A stretch of DNA of 64,000 bases from Alteromonas genovensis (GCF_010500895.1 NZ_JAAAWO010000011.1:62001-126000); one strand, 5' to 3'; numbered from the stretch's first letter, positions 37,040-46,865 are shown. Numbers and translations: made by a program. The notes: a model not told the origin generated them from the letters alone.

Positions 37040-38278
37040 GTGACAAAACGTCGCGTAGTGGTTACCGGTATTGGGATGCTTTCACCATTGGGTCTTAACA
37101 GTGAAGACACATGGCGCAAACTGCTCGCAGGCGAGAGCGGCATAGGTGAAATCACTCATTTCGATTGTAGTAACTATTCAACCCGTTTCGCAGGCCAAAT
37201 TAACGATTTTGATCCCCTGGATTATATCGATAAGAAAGAAACGAAAAAAATGGACCGCTTTATCCAGTTAGGTGTTGCAGCGGGTAAACAAGCACTAGCC
37301 GATTCAGGTCTACCCATTACCAGTGATAATGCTCACCGCGTAGGTGTAGCAATAGGTTCGGGAATTGGTGGTTTAGAGCAAATTGAACAAAATCATTCAA
37401 AATTGCTCAACAGTGGGCCAAAGCGTGTATCTCCTTTCTTTGTGCCATCCACGATAACGAACATGATTTCTGGCTTTCTTTCCATTATAGAAGGGTTGAA
37501 AGGGCCTAATATCAATGTTGTGACAGCCTGTACCACAGGGGTTCACAACATAGGTATCGCAGCAAGAACAATAGCCTATGACGATGCTGACGCAATGTTA
37601 GCCGGCGGTGCCGAGGCAACTATTACGCCTCTAGGTATTGCAGGTTTCGCTGCTGCTCGCGCGTTGTCGTCTCGTAACGACGATCCTAAAGCTGCAAGTC
37701 GTCCGTGGGACAAAGACAGAGATGGCTTTGTAATGGGCGAGGGTGCTGGTGTGGTAATGCTAGAAGAGTACGAAGCGGCGAAAGCACGCGGCGCGACTAT
37801 TTATGCAGAACTTGTTGGGTTTGGTATGAGTGGCGACGCTTATCACATGACTTCTCCACCAGCAGACGGTGAAGGTGCGGCAACGTCGATGGAAAACGCA
37901 ATTCGAGACGCGAAAATCGACCCCACCGAAATTGGATACGTAAATGCTCATGGTACATCAACGCCCGCCGGAGATGTCGCCGAGGTTGCAGCGGTTAAGC
38001 GAGTATTTAACGAACACGCCTACGATTTGTTGGTGAGTTCTACTAAATCGATGACAGGCCACTTGTTAGGTGCTGCGGGTTCTGTAGAGGCCATTTTCAC
38101 GATATTAGCGCTAAGAGATAAAATGGCGCCACCCACCATCAACCTTGATGAGCCGGGCGAAGGGTGCGACTTAGACTTTGTAGCTAATAAAGCAAAAATG
38201 TTTACTGCTGACCATGCGTTATGCAACTCATTTGGTTTTGGCGGAACTAACGGCTCGTTAATATTCAAGCGTTTGTAA
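37040..38278 (+). CDS. fabF: 3-oxoacyl-ACP synthase II (FabF)
   Basis: A 412-residue KAS II. The catalytic cysteine lies in [12 protein letters not shown], and the two histidines in [11 protein letters not shown] and [25 protein letters not shown] closes the fold. It elongates acyl-ACP and controls temperature-dependent cis-vaccenate formation in E. coli. The start is GTG ([18 protein letters not shown]) after AGGA. A long hairpin terminator follows. Confidence 0.96.
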   Translation: MTKRRVVVTGIGMLSPLGLNSEDTWRKLLAGESGIGEITHFDCSNYSTRFAGQINDFDPLDYIDKKETKKMDRFIQLGVAAGKQALADSGLPITSDNAHRVGVAIGSGIGGLEQIEQNHSKLLNSGPKRVSPFFVPSTITNMISGFLSIIEGLKGPNINVVTACTTGVHNIGIAARTIAYDDADAMLAGGAEATITPLGIAGFAAARALSSRNDDPKAASRPWDKDRDGFVMGEGAGVVMLEEYEAAKARGATIYAELVGFGMSGDAYHMTSPPADGEGAATSMENAIRDAKIDPTEIGYVNAHGTSTPAGDVAEVAAVKRVFNEHAYDLLVSSTKSMTGHLLGAAGSVEAIFTILALRDKMAPPTINLDEPGEGCDLDFVANKAKMFTADHALCNSFGFGGTNGSLIFKRL

Positions 38279-38356
38279 GCGCACGACATAGGTAGGCTCA
38301 GCTGAGCTTTTACAGTGTCTTGTCATAATGCACTTTTACACTGAGCTTTTATAAAT

Positions 38357-38395
38357 CAAAGGGTGATGCATCTTATGCATCACCCTTTGTTGTTT
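38357..38395 (+). terminator. Rho-independent terminator after fabF
   Basis: A 15-bp perfect stem (CAAAGGGTGATGCAT with its complement) and a CTT loop are followed by TTGTTTG. Upstream, CTGAGCTTTTAYA occurs twice, 39 bp apart. Confidence 0.8.
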
Positions 38396-38457
38396 GCACT
38401 CAACAACTTGGTATACTCCCCACTACTAATATCAGTACTTAAGATACCGAGCAGACA

Positions 38458-39450
38458 GTGAAAATAATTCCCAATGATACGCCCATAGCGTCGAGCGACA
38501 GGGCCTTTAATTATGGTGACGGTGTATTTACTACAATATGTGTAGTAAATGATCATCCTGAATTACTGTCTCTCCATCTTTCTCGCTTGTCCCATGATTG
38601 TACGGCAATCGGTCTGTCTATCGATATTCACATCTTAGAACAAGCTATAGGGTCTAAGATACAGGCTTTTCAAGCTAGCGCTGAACTAAAAAGAAAAGAA
38701 GCCTCACAGATAGACGATGAAAAAAAACCGCTATTAGAGTGTGAATCAAATCCGTCACAATTCGAAAAATCAGAAATTAAGTACGTATTAAAAGTGCATG
38801 TATCTGGCGGAGAAGCCGGGCGAGGGTACAGTCGTGATGAAGCAAACCCACCGTTAGTTCGATTCTCTCAACATCCATACCCTACTCATTACGACTCTCT
38901 TTCTGCCACGGGCGTTACGCTAATGTGTGCGCAAACAGCATTGGCTATTCAGCCTGCGTTAGCCGGCATCAAGCACATGAACCGTTTAGAGCAAGTACTG
39001 ATTAAAAGAGAAATAAACCAAGCCGATGCTGACGATGCGCTTGTGTGCGACACACAAGGTAACGTTATTGAATGCAGTGCAGGTAATATTTTCTTTTATA
39101 CTGATAATACGTGGTGCACCCCCTCACTGACAGGAAGCGGTGTAAATGGTGTAGTCAGGGAGTGTTTACTTAATGCACTGAATGAAGAAAATGTACCGCA
39201 CAAGGTAGGAGAGTTTACGCTTAACAACGTTATGCGGGCAGATTGCGTAGTTATTACAAATGCCCTTATGAAGGTCATTCCGATAAAAAGCATTACTTTT
39301 GCCGATGGTAGTACCTCACTATATCCGGTGAATAATAACAACATCGACACTCTTCAAACACTGTTGCTTCAACGCCTGTATAAAAAAGGGCTAAGTAACA
39401 AAACAGAAGTTGAGCCCCTTCGCTATCAATCGAAAAGACAGGAGTCATGA
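38458..39450 (+). CDS. pabC: Aminodeoxychorismate lyase (PabC), class IV PLP enzyme
   Basis: A 330-residue class IV PLP enzyme. The start IIPNDTPIASSDRAFNYGDGVF matches PabC. The PLP lysine is in AGIKHMNRLEQVL, and NVIECSAGNIFF and SGVNGVVRE are conserved. It splits aminodeoxychorismate into p-aminobenzoate and pyruvate for folate synthesis. It is about 60 residues longer than E. coli PabC; part is a polar insert at about 75-105 (KRKEASQIDDEKK) before the VLKVHVSGGEAGRGY core, and part a basic tail. The start is GTG. The final ATGA overlaps mltG. Confidence 0.9.
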   Translation: MKIIPNDTPIASSDRAFNYGDGVFTTICVVNDHPELLSLHLSRLSHDCTAIGLSIDIHILEQAIGSKIQAFQASAELKRKEASQIDDEKKPLLECESNPSQFEKSEIKYVLKVHVSGGEAGRGYSRDEANPPLVRFSQHPYPTHYDSLSATGVTLMCAQTALAIQPALAGIKHMNRLEQVLIKREINQADADDALVCDTQGNVIECSAGNIFFYTDNTWCTPSLTGSGVNGVVRECLLNALNEENVPHKVGEFTLNNVMRADCVVITNALMKVIPIKSITFADGSTSLYPVNNNNIDTLQTLLLQRLYKKGLSNKTEVEPLRYQSKRQES

Positions 39451-40562
39451 TTGTGAAACGTGTTTTATACGTAATTATTTTTTTGATGGTATTAGCCTCG
39501 CTCTGCGCTGCAGCAGGCGCTTATTACATCTCTAACACGGTTACCATGCCTCTTGAGTTAAAGCAGAATACGCTGTTTTCTATCGAAAAAGGGGGCAGCG
39601 CGTACAGAACCATAAATCAGCTTCGCAATAAAGAAATGACCGACATTAGCCCTATTGTTGCCAAAGTGTGGCTTAAGTTCTTTGCCGCTAGTACAGATAT
39701 TAAATCGGGCACTTACATGTTGCTTCCCGGGCAGTCGCTGGCCGATATTTTCACTGTATTTACACAAGGTGATGAGTACTTCTTTTCTGTCAGTCTGGTT
39801 GAAGGGTTAACGTTGGCTCAATGGCACAACACACTAAAGGGCATTGCCGAAATTGAATTTGATTTGGGCCAGCAAGCAGCCACCGACAGTGCGTCTTCGT
39901 TATCGGGCGTTGCAAGTTCATCATCAGAGGCTGTGGCCTTAGAGCCGGATATGACGCCTATTCTTTTATCGCAAACCAATACGTTAGCTAAATTAGGGGT
40001 AAGTGAGAGCAAAAAATTGGATAATACTGAAGGGCTCTATCTTGCTGATACCTACTTTTTCACTAAAGGCACTAAAGCCAGCGAAATACTGACGCGGGCA
40101 CATATTGCCCTTGTTGATTTTCTTACGTCTGAGTGGGAAGCCCGAGAAGTAGGTTTGCCGCTAGCAACGCCCTACGATGCACTTATTTTGGCCAGCATTA
40201 TTGAAAAAGAAACGGCAGTACCAGAAGAGCGGGATCTGATAGCCGGTGTCTTTGTAAATCGACTACACAAGAACATGCGCCTACAAACCGATCCAACGGT
40301 AATCTACGGTATAGGACCTTCATTTGATGGTAATATAACGCGCAAGCATTTACGAACGCGAACGCCTTATAACACCTATGTCATAAAAGGCCTTCCGCCG
40401 ACACCCATAGCAATGGCGGGCAAAGCGGCTATCCGCGCGGCGTTAAACCCGAGAACGACGGATGCACTTTATTTCGTCGCTAAAGGCGATGGAAGTCATC
40501 AATTCTCAAGTACGTTAAGTGAACACAATGCAGCCGTACGACAGTACCAATTGCGGCGCTAA
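39447..40562 (+). CDS. mltG: Endolytic murein transglycosylase MltG (YceG)
   Basis: A 371-residue membrane-anchored protein. One N-terminal helix (about 5-27) precedes a LysM-like subdomain (SGTYMLLPGQSLADIF) and the YceG catalytic domain. The catalytic glutamate is in ILASIIEKETAVPEER, and RLQTDPTVIYG, NTYVIKGLPPTPI and YFVAKGDGSHQFS are conserved. It cuts nascent glycan strands near the inner membrane. A Ser/Ala-rich insert at about 145-165 (ATDSASSLSGVASSSSEA) is absent from E. coli. It overlaps pabC by 4 nt. Confidence 0.95.
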   Translation: MIVKRVLYVIIFLMVLASLCAAAGAYYISNTVTMPLELKQNTLFSIEKGGSAYRTINQLRNKEMTDISPIVAKVWLKFFAASTDIKSGTYMLLPGQSLADIFTVFTQGDEYFFSVSLVEGLTLAQWHNTLKGIAEIEFDLGQQAATDSASSLSGVASSSSEAVALEPDMTPILLSQTNTLAKLGVSESKKLDNTEGLYLADTYFFTKGTKASEILTRAHIALVDFLTSEWEAREVGLPLATPYDALILASIIEKETAVPEERDLIAGVFVNRLHKNMRLQTDPTVIYGIGPSFDGNITRKHLRTRTPYNTYVIKGLPPTPIAMAGKAAIRAALNPRTTDALYFVAKGDGSHQFSSTLSEHNAAVRQYQLRR

Positions 40563-40657
40563 GTTTAGGTAATAGCAAAAAATAACTTAGTAGAGGCCGT
40601 ACAATAGCAGTACTTATTCGTCGAATAGCAATCAATTAAAGAGATGTTTTTGAAACC

Positions 40658-41281
40658 ATGAATGGAAAGTTTATAGTCGTTGAAGGCCTTGAGGGCGCGG
40701 GCAAAAGTTCGGTCATTGGACTCATTGTGGATGCCTTAAAAAACGCAGGTAAATCCGTTGAGCAAACACGGGAGCCCGGCGGCACACCCATGGCAGAAGC
40801 TATTCGAGACTGTGTAAAACACGACTGGGATGAGCAGGTTTCTGAAGAAACAGAGCTTTTGTTGATGTATGCAGCCAGAGTTCAGCTTTTAACAAATCGC
40901 ATTTATCCAGCGTTAGAAAGCGGCGTTTGGGTGGTTGGGGATAGGCATGACTTGTCATCACAAGCATATCAAGGTGGTGGCAGAGGCGTATCGCCCGATA
41001 CGATGAGCGCAATAAGTCATATAGCACTTAAAGGGTTTAAGCCCGATTTGACCATTTACCTAGATGTTGAACCTGCTATTGGTCTAGAGCGCGCCCGCGG
41101 GAGGGGAGAGCTTGATAGAATTGAACAATCGGGGATTGCATTTTTTGAGCGTACTCGAGAGCGCTACCTAGCGCTTGCTAATAATGATGACAGTATTCGA
41201 ATTGTTGATGCTATGCAGCCAATAAAAAGCGTTCACAATGACATTAAGACCTTAATCAATAACTATGTGGTAGGTGTGTAA
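40658..41281 (+). CDS. tmk: Thymidylate kinase
   Basis: A 207-residue kinase. The P-loop is GLEGAGKS (10-17), the DR motif is in [17 protein letters not shown], and the lid [13 protein letters not shown] carries the arginines of the E. coli type. TREPGGTP is present. It converts dTMP to dTDP. It lies 95 bp after mltG and 3 bp before holB. Confidence 0.96.
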   Translation: MNGKFIVVEGLEGAGKSSVIGLIVDALKNAGKSVEQTREPGGTPMAEAIRDCVKHDWDEQVSEETELLLMYAARVQLLTNRIYPALESGVWVVGDRHDLSSQAYQGGGRGVSPDTMSAISHIALKGFKPDLTIYLDVEPAIGLERARGRGELDRIEQSGIAFFERTRERYLALANNDDSIRIVDAMQPIKSVHNDIKTLINNYVVGV

Positions 41282-41284
41282 CCC

Positions 41285-42166
41285 ATGTATCCCTGGTTTA
41301 ATGATGTCTTTCATTCATTTACTTCCCGATACTTAGCGAACAAGCTTCATCACGCTTTATTGCTAAGTGGTGCAAGTGGTATCGGTAAATACAGGTTGGC
41401 ACAAGAGTTAGGCAACGCACTTCTATGCAAAACACCTACACAGCAGGGCGCGTGTGAAACATGCTCATCATGCTTGCTGCGTATAGCGGGTAATCATCCC
41501 GATCTGTATATTTTAGAAAGTGAAAAGCAGCTAGGTGTTGATAAAATACGCGAAGGCATTGCTAAACTCAGTGGTACGGCTCAGATGAGTGGCAATAAAG
41601 TACTGCTTATACCCAATGCCGATACGATGACTGAAGCCGCGGCCAACGCGCTGCTAAAAACGTTGGAAGAGCCGACTGCGAATACTTATCTTGTGCTTAT
41701 TACCAGTAGCATTACAAAGTTAATGCCTACCATACTGAGCCGATGTGAAAAACACGCGCTACCGTTACCCAGTCTAGCGTTAAGTTTGAACTACCTGCGC
41801 GAATGTGGCGTAGAAGATGCCAGTGAAGCATTATTAGCAGCGTATGGTAACGCGCCGTTACGCGCTGAAGCGGCTTTAAAAGGTGAAGAAGAATTTAGCT
41901 TTCGCACGTTTAATGATGATTTTCAGGCATTGCTCGCGGGCGATGCCAGCAGTCAAGCACTTCGCTTGGCAAAAAAATGGCAAGATAACGCGGTGCTAGC
42001 GTCTCAGTGGTGCATGCAAAAAGCCCATGGCGATTATATGGCTAGCCAACAGCCGTCAGATTATTCCCGTTACGCACAGTGCGTAGATGTAGTGAAAACA
42101 TTGCAACATCCTGGGGTGAATAGGTCGATGGTACTATTTGGGCTTTTAAAGTTATTTCAGCGATAA
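41285..42166 (+). CDS. holB: DNA polymerase III delta' subunit
   Basis: A 293-residue AAA+ clamp-loader subunit. LLSGASGIGKYRLAQ is the degenerate Walker A expected for delta', which does not bind ATP. Four cysteines in GACETCSSCLLRIAGNHPD form the zinc module. MTEAAANALLKTLEEP and TILSRCEKHALP (SRC arginine-finger motif) follow. It is part of the loader that places the beta clamp on DNA. It starts 3 bp after tmk. Confidence 0.95.
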   Translation: MYPWFNDVFHSFTSRYLANKLHHALLLSGASGIGKYRLAQELGNALLCKTPTQQGACETCSSCLLRIAGNHPDLYILESEKQLGVDKIREGIAKLSGTAQMSGNKVLLIPNADTMTEAAANALLKTLEEPTANTYLVLITSSITKLMPTILSRCEKHALPLPSLALSLNYLRECGVEDASEALLAAYGNAPLRAEAALKGEEEFSFRTFNDDFQALLAGDASSQALRLAKKWQDNAVLASQWCMQKAHGDYMASQQPSDYSRYAQCVDVVKTLQHPGVNRSMVLFGLLKLFQR

Positions 42167-42209
42167 ATAGTGGCCAACGAATAACGACTAATATGAGTAA
42201 AGGTGTAAC

Positions 42210-42989
42210 TTGTTTGTAGATTCTCATTGTCATTTAGACAGATTAAAGCAGGGCCCAGAGGCCTTGGCTGAAACCCTTAATTTTGCGCGAACTCGTGGCG
42301 TTGAGCACTTTTTATGTGTTTGCGTTTCGGTTGCCGATTTTGACAGCATGCGAGAGGCCGTTGTTGGATTTGATGATGTCTCCGTGTCCTGTGGCGTACA
42401 TCCTCTTCACCAAGATGAAGCATGCACTTACGATGAATTGCTAGAAAAAGCACAGCAGAGTGACGTAGTGGCCGTGGGCGAGACGGGCCTCGATTTTTTT
42501 TATAGCCCCGAAAGTAAAGATGTTCAGTTAACTTCGTTCATCGACCACATAAAAGTAGCTAACGTCACTAATAAACCACTTATCATTCACACACGAGACG
42601 CCCGTGAAGATACAATTAATTTACTGAAAGAGCATAAGGAGCCGAGTACTAAAGGGGTGTTGCACTGCTTTACTGAATCTTTGGAAATGGCTCAAGCTGC
42701 AATAGAGATGGACTTTTATATTTCTATTTCAGGGATCGTTACGTTCAATTCAGCAGATGAATTACGCGAGGTGGTGAAGGAAATCCCTTTAGAGCGTTTG
42801 TTAATTGAAACTGATTCACCTTGGTTAGCGCCCGTGCCACACAGAGGAAAACAAAACCAGCCTGGATATGTTGTTGAGGTGGCTGAGTTTATTGCTGACC
42901 TTAAAGGTATATCGGTGAAGGAATTAGCACGTATTACTACTGAAAATTTTTATACTCTTTTCGCATTAGCGAAGAAGAGCGCTGCGTAA
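42210..42989 (+). CDS. ycfH: TatD family metal-dependent hydrolase (YcfH)
   Basis: A 259-residue TIM-barrel nuclease. Metal ligands appear in FVDSHCHLDRL (HxH), VGETGLDFFY (Glu), IIHTRDA and LHCFTES (His), and LIETDSPWLAPVP (Asp). The family includes 3'-5' DNA exonucleases and deacylases. The start is TTG, 6 nt after AAAGG, giving the exact family N-terminus. It closes the conserved tmk-holB-tatD block. Confidence 0.93.
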   Translation: MFVDSHCHLDRLKQGPEALAETLNFARTRGVEHFLCVCVSVADFDSMREAVVGFDDVSVSCGVHPLHQDEACTYDELLEKAQQSDVVAVGETGLDFFYSPESKDVQLTSFIDHIKVANVTNKPLIIHTRDAREDTINLLKEHKEPSTKGVLHCFTESLEMAQAAIEMDFYISISGIVTFNSADELREVVKEIPLERLLIETDSPWLAPVPHRGKQNQPGYVVEVAEFIADLKGISVKELARITTENFYTLFALAKKSAA

Positions 42990-42998
42990 GGACTGACT

Positions 42999-43556
42999 AT
43001 GCCATCATGGCGCCAAAGCTTAGTGAAAAGTTTACATAAAACGCGAAGCATACCTGAAAGCCGATATTTTCAAATAGCCACGGCCAATCGCGAGGGCGTG
43101 CCTTTCTGTAGAACGGTTGTTCATCGCGGACTAACCGATGACAACCAGTTGTTAGTTATTTCAGATACACGTACAGAAAAGTATCAACAGCTGAATGAAA
43201 ACAACCGATGTCATGTGTCGTGGTACTTTGCTAAAACTCGCGAGCAGTATCGTTTTAACTGTACAGCTTCAATGGTAACTAAGATTGAACAGCCTGATTT
43301 GGTGGAAGCGCAGTGGGAAAAGCTTTCTGATGCCGGTAAAAAACAGTTTCTGTGGGGCCGGCCCGGAACGCCTAGGCTAGATGAGTCTGCATTGAACGTC
43401 GAAGGGGATTATTCAATCGTTCCCGCACATTTTTGTGTACTATCTCTTAACATTGAAAATGTGGACTACCTTAATTTACGTGGTAATCCACAGCATAGGG
43501 AATGGCACGAAAAGGATGAGAATGATAACTGGGTGAGCCAGTCGGTCATTCCGTAA
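42999..43556 (+). CDS. Pyridoxamine 5'-phosphate oxidase-like FMN-binding protein
   Basis: A 185-residue protein of the Alr4036-type PNPOx family. ESRYFQIATANREGVPFCRTVVHRG and LLVISDTRTEKYQQL are the FMN-phosphate-binding strands, CHVSWYFAKTREQYRF is the dimer core, and FLWGRPGTPRL and DYLNLRGNPQHR end the fold. Family members are flavin-dependent oxidoreductases of mostly unknown substrate. It begins 9 bp after the tatD-family gene, so it is probably the last gene of that operon. Confidence 0.82.
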   Translation: MPSWRQSLVKSLHKTRSIPESRYFQIATANREGVPFCRTVVHRGLTDDNQLLVISDTRTEKYQQLNENNRCHVSWYFAKTREQYRFNCTASMVTKIEQPDLVEAQWEKLSDAGKKQFLWGRPGTPRLDESALNVEGDYSIVPAHFCVLSLNIENVDYLNLRGNPQHREWHEKDENDNWVSQSVIP

Positions 43557-43563
43557 TGCGTTT

Positions 43564-43602
43564 TACGGTTAAGGCTCACGGTTGAGGCTTCAGGCTGAGA
43601 CT
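43564..43602. repeat. Three tandem 13-bp units after the PNPOx-like gene
   Basis: TACGGTTAAGGCT, CACGGTTGAGGCT and TCAGGCTGAGACT lie head to tail just after the stop codon. Similarity falls along the array. Confidence 0.65.
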
Positions 43603-43688
43603 AAGGGAGAGTGAATGAGAGAAGAGGGATAGGAAGTCGAGCCGCCAAACATAATCACAGGCGGCTCAGCAGATAGCCTATCAGGTGT

Positions 43689-44324
43689 TTAATCAAATAC
43701 TTTAGAAATTGGCTCGTCGCCTTTGAACAAGTAGGTGATTAAATTATCCTCGCTTGTTCGGCCGACGCTTTCCACGATAGCAGTAGCTACGTCTTCTCTT
43801 GGGATCACTGCTTCATCTTGGTTGTCCGGCATGTCAGTTCTCACTAGGTGCGTGCCAGGCTCATTGAGTAATGTTCCCGGACGTAAAATAATGTGATTCA
43901 CACCGCTTTTTATTAAGTATTCATCCGCCACGTGTTTGGCAACTAAATAAGGTCTCATTTCGCCCTGTATTGAGTCTGGATCACCTGCGCCGATAGAGCT
44001 CACCATAATGAACTTGGGGACTTTCGCGCGTTTAGTGTAGTCGACAGCTTTTTGAGCAGCCCACAAGTCAATCATAATCGTTTTGTCTGCACCAGTATTA
44101 CCACCTGAACCCGCTGTAAACACCACAACGTCCACGCCTTCGAAGTGCGAAGAAAAGTCTTTTTCTAAATCTTGCTCAATAACGCTTAGGTTGCTGTTAT
44201 CAATATCAGACAATTTTTCTGGGCTCCTGACTGGGGCAATAACATGATGACCAAGCTCTAACAGTTTTCCTGTCGCTTGCTTACCAATTTGACCAGATGC
44301 GCCAATTACGAGTACTTTCGCCAT
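43689..44324 (-). CDS. NAD(P)-binding atypical SDR family protein
   Basis: A 211-residue Rossmann protein of the atypical SDR group (YwnB/YhfK-like). VLVIGASGQIGKQATGKLLE is the dinucleotide motif, with APVRSPEKL and VVFTAGSGGNTGADKTI following. FIMVSSIGAGDPDSI and YLIKSGVNHIILRPGTLLNEP are conserved. The ATG chosen has a perfect AAGGAGGT 7 nt upstream; a longer start would add 16 residues. Members act as NAD(P)H-dependent reductases or sensors. Substrate unknown. It is a single gene. Confidence 0.85.
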   Translation of the reverse strand: MAKVLVIGASGQIGKQATGKLLELGHHVIAPVRSPEKLSDIDNSNLSVIEQDLEKDFSSHFEGVDVVVFTAGSGGNTGADKTIMIDLWAAQKAVDYTKRAKVPKFIMVSSIGAGDPDSIQGEMRPYLVAKHVADEYLIKSGVNHIILRPGTLLNEPGTHLVRTDMPDNQDEAVIPREDVATAIVESVGRTSEDNLITYLFKGDEPISKVFD

Positions 44325-44562
44325 AAATATACCTCCTTGATGTATGAACCTATTAATAGTCCACACAAACAAAAACGATCAGTTATGTCGATAAGTCGCA
44401 CGTAACTGCGGTGCATAGCGATAATATACCGGTTTTATATGCGTAAAAGTCCAATGCTCCCGTTTTATCACTTGCTTTACGTTGATAATTCAATTTCCGT
44501 AAATGGCGTAATCAATGGTGTTTGTTGTACACTTAGCATACACGTGCTCACGAGATTTTGAT

Positions 44563-45399
44563 GTGCCTAAAGTAAAGTTGATACTTCTTACTCTTGTCTC
44601 CTTTTTCTGTTTTCAAATAAAGCACGTCAGTGCTGTTGAAACTATGAAAGTTCTCTCGGCAAATACGCCCGTATTTAGCGAGTTTCAAAGCGATGGAGGT
44701 GTTAAAGGTTATTCGGTGGACTTTGCTACAGCATTACTTAATTTAGCGGGTATTCAAGCTGATGTTAGGCCATTGCCTTTCGCGCGATTAATTCAAGAGC
44801 TCGATACCGGCGAACTCATGTTAGCGACTGGTATAGGTCGAACCGCAGAACGAGAAGACAAATATTTTTGGATAGCACCATTAACTGCAAACGTAGTGGG
44901 GTTGTATGGCAAAAAGGCCATAGACCTTGATCTACTGACGGCGCAAAACAAAACCATTTCTGTTGCAGTAATGCGGGGAGATTATCGAGTTGAATTAGGG
45001 AGTGAATACCCTCAGTTTGTTTTACACCAGTTCAATACCTGGAATCAAGCGGTAGATGCTGTACTAAAAGACAGGGTAGACGCCATATTTTTCTCTGATC
45101 TTGGTATGGCTATTTTTTGTCAGAAAAACGAATTGGATTGCTCCACCGTCAGCAGACAATATTCCCATAACGTGTTGTACAGCTATGTGGCGATGCCAAA
45201 GACAGATAAAAATAGAAAATACGCCACCGATTTAGTAAAAGAAGTGAGTCGACTTTTAAAGCGTCCAGAATATTCAGAAATTAAACGTCGATGGCTGCCA
45301 GTATTAGAAGACTATTCACCGAATGTATCTGAAATAGAGGGCGTCATCGTTCTCGGCAAGACCTTGGTAGATGACAATAGCCAGGGTGATTACCAATGA
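44563..45399 (+). CDS. Periplasmic substrate-binding protein, family 3-like (first of a tandem pair)
   Basis: About 278 residues. A signal peptide (KLILLTLVSFFCFQIKHVSA) precedes a bacterial family-3-type binding fold: MKVLSANTPVFSEF, GVKGYSVDFATALL, LMLATGIGRTAEREDKYFW, ISVAVMRGDYRVELG and VDAIFFSDLGMAIFC. No transporter genes are adjacent, so it may be an orphan receptor. The start is uncertain (GTG given; ATG at 44515 also possible; neither has a clear ribosome site). The C-terminus ends in EIEGVIVLGKT plus a short tail that overlaps the next frame by 29 nt. Confidence 0.7.
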   Translation: MPKVKLILLTLVSFFCFQIKHVSAVETMKVLSANTPVFSEFQSDGGVKGYSVDFATALLNLAGIQADVRPLPFARLIQELDTGELMLATGIGRTAEREDKYFWIAPLTANVVGLYGKKAIDLDLLTAQNKTISVAVMRGDYRVELGSEYPQFVLHQFNTWNQAVDAVLKDRVDAIFFSDLGMAIFCQKNELDCSTVSRQYSHNVLYSYVAMPKTDKNRKYATDLVKEVSRLLKRPEYSEIKRRWLPVLEDYSPNVSEIEGVIVLGKTLVDDNSQGDYQ

Positions 45400-46114
45400 G
45401 GAGCCATTATTTAGTGAGCGAAACAAGCGAGGAGAGCTTTCGGGATACGCCGTTGATTTGGTTCAGAGCATACTGGTTGAAGCAGGTATCAAAACCGATA
45501 TTTTAAGTGCACCTTGGCAGCGTATTTTAATTGAAAGTGCAATGAAACAAGATGTACTCGTATTTTCATTAGCGAGAACTGTTGAACGAGAGGAGCTATT
45601 TCATTGGATCACTCCCATAACTCAAAACGCCTATTCTATATTTTCCAAACGTGGAAGTAATACCGACATTTCTTCACTGAACGAATTGCCTGCAAGTAGC
45701 CGAATTGGCGTGCTTAAGGGAGACTTTAGACAAGATATTATTAAAAAGGCAGGTTATTGGGCTGTACCTAAAAACAGCTGGAAGAGTGCTGTGTTAGCCC
45801 TTGAAAGCGGTAGTGCAGACTATCTGTTTTTCTCCGATGGCGGAATGGACATTGTTTGTGATGATTTAGGTGATAAGTGCAATAGCATCACTAAACTTTT
45901 TACTTACCAAAAAGCAACAACGTATTTAGCTGTATCAAAAAAGGGCACCACCCCTGAACTTGTGGAAAAACTTATTGAAGCGTCAATTGCTTTTAAACAA
46001 TCAAGCCAGTACAAACACCTTACTGAGAGGTGGCTGGCTGATTATGCGACCCGCACGTCACTATCGCTGACAGAGGACGAGGGCGTAATAGTGTTTGGAC
46101 AGACTGAATACTGA
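45371..46114 (+). CDS. Binding-protein domain lacking a signal peptide (second of a tandem pair)
   Basis: A 247-residue homologue of the preceding protein: ARVITNEEPLFSERNKRGELS matches its mature N-terminus, then GYAVDLVQSI, LVFSLARTVEREELFHWI, GVLKGDFRQDI, DYLFFSDGGMDIVC and the closing EDEGVIVFGQT. It begins with mature-domain sequence and has no signal peptide, so it could not reach the periplasm alone. An in-frame TAG sits immediately before its ATG. Removing one base there would fuse both domains into one exported protein. It is therefore either a frameshift-split half of a two-domain protein or a coupled cytoplasmic copy. Confidence 0.6.
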   Translation: MTIARVITNEEPLFSERNKRGELSGYAVDLVQSILVEAGIKTDILSAPWQRILIESAMKQDVLVFSLARTVEREELFHWITPITQNAYSIFSKRGSNTDISSLNELPASSRIGVLKGDFRQDIIKKAGYWAVPKNSWKSAVLALESGSADYLFFSDGGMDIVCDDLGDKCNSITKLFTYQKATTYLAVSKKGTTPELVEKLIEASIAFKQSSQYKHLTERWLADYATRTSLSLTEDEGVIVFGQTEY

Positions 46115-46398
46115 ATAATGAGTAGTTAGTAGCGACCAAAAGATAAAGTAGGCCATTGTTTGTTGGGTTGACGTTAAAAAATGTGTCTAATAACCAGTAT
46201 GTTGACTACCCATTAAGGTAAATTAGTGTTACTAATATTTCAATTGCTGCTAATAATTACACCGTAGGAATGTGCCAACGCTTTCCCGATGTATCGAATT
46301 TAACAGCGATACAATAAACAACTTTCAATAACAATGAATTGTTGAAAAATTAAATTCAATGTACACCTCATTCTAAAAACATAATTAAGGGAGTAGTA
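46115..46398. other. Intergenic region before the DUF4870 gene
   Basis: 284 bp, AT-rich, with no open frame of note. TTGACG at 46168 could be a -35, but no good -10 lies at the right distance. Nothing else is recognised. Confidence 0.3.
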
Positions 46399-46764
46399 AT
46401 GACAACGGAAGAAAAAATGTATTGGGGGCTAACGGCACGAACATACTGCACGCTCATACATATAAGCCAATTGGCGAGTATTGTTATACCTGGGCTGGGG
46501 CTTATTTTGCCTATTGTTATGTGGATAGCCCACAAAGACCAAAATGAAGACATAGACAAACACGGTAAAGTAACGGCTAACTGGTTAATAAGCTTAGTTA
46601 TCTATTCAATAATCTGCGGAATTCTGCTGTTGATATTTATTGGTGCGTTCGGGTTAATGATTCTGGGCATTCTAAACTTAATTTTTGCAATTATTGCAGC
46701 GTTAAAAGCCAATGGGGGAGAGCTGTGGCATTACCCGTTGAGTATCAAGTTCTTCAAAGTATAG
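46399..46764 (+). CDS. DUF4870 domain membrane protein
   Basis: A 121-residue protein with three or four hydrophobic helices (about 20-45, 62-85, 86-105). It has the DUF4870/Tic20-like pattern: LIHISQLASIVIPGLGLILPIVMW, HKDQNEDIDKHGKVTANWLIS and a terminal ALKANGGELWHYPLSIKF. AAGGGAG precedes the ATG. Function unknown. It is convergent with ychJ and ends before a hairpin. Confidence 0.82.
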   Translation: MTTEEKMYWGLTARTYCTLIHISQLASIVIPGLGLILPIVMWIAHKDQNEDIDKHGKVTANWLISLVIYSIICGILLLIFIGAFGLMILGILNLIFAIIAALKANGGELWHYPLSIKFFKV

Positions 46765-46798
46765 AGGCTCAGTAACTGTTCGTTGCTTATACTTATTT

Positions 46799-46820
46799 GC
46801 CTGTGATGCCTATCACAGGC
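46799..46820. terminator. Hairpin between DUF4870 and ychJ genes
   Basis: GCCTGTGA and TCACAGGC form an 8-bp stem around TGCCTA between convergent genes. There is no strong U tract on either strand. Confidence 0.45.
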
Positions 46821-46865
46821 TTACACTTTGCGCACTTACACATACCCATTCTAAGGCGTCACTCA

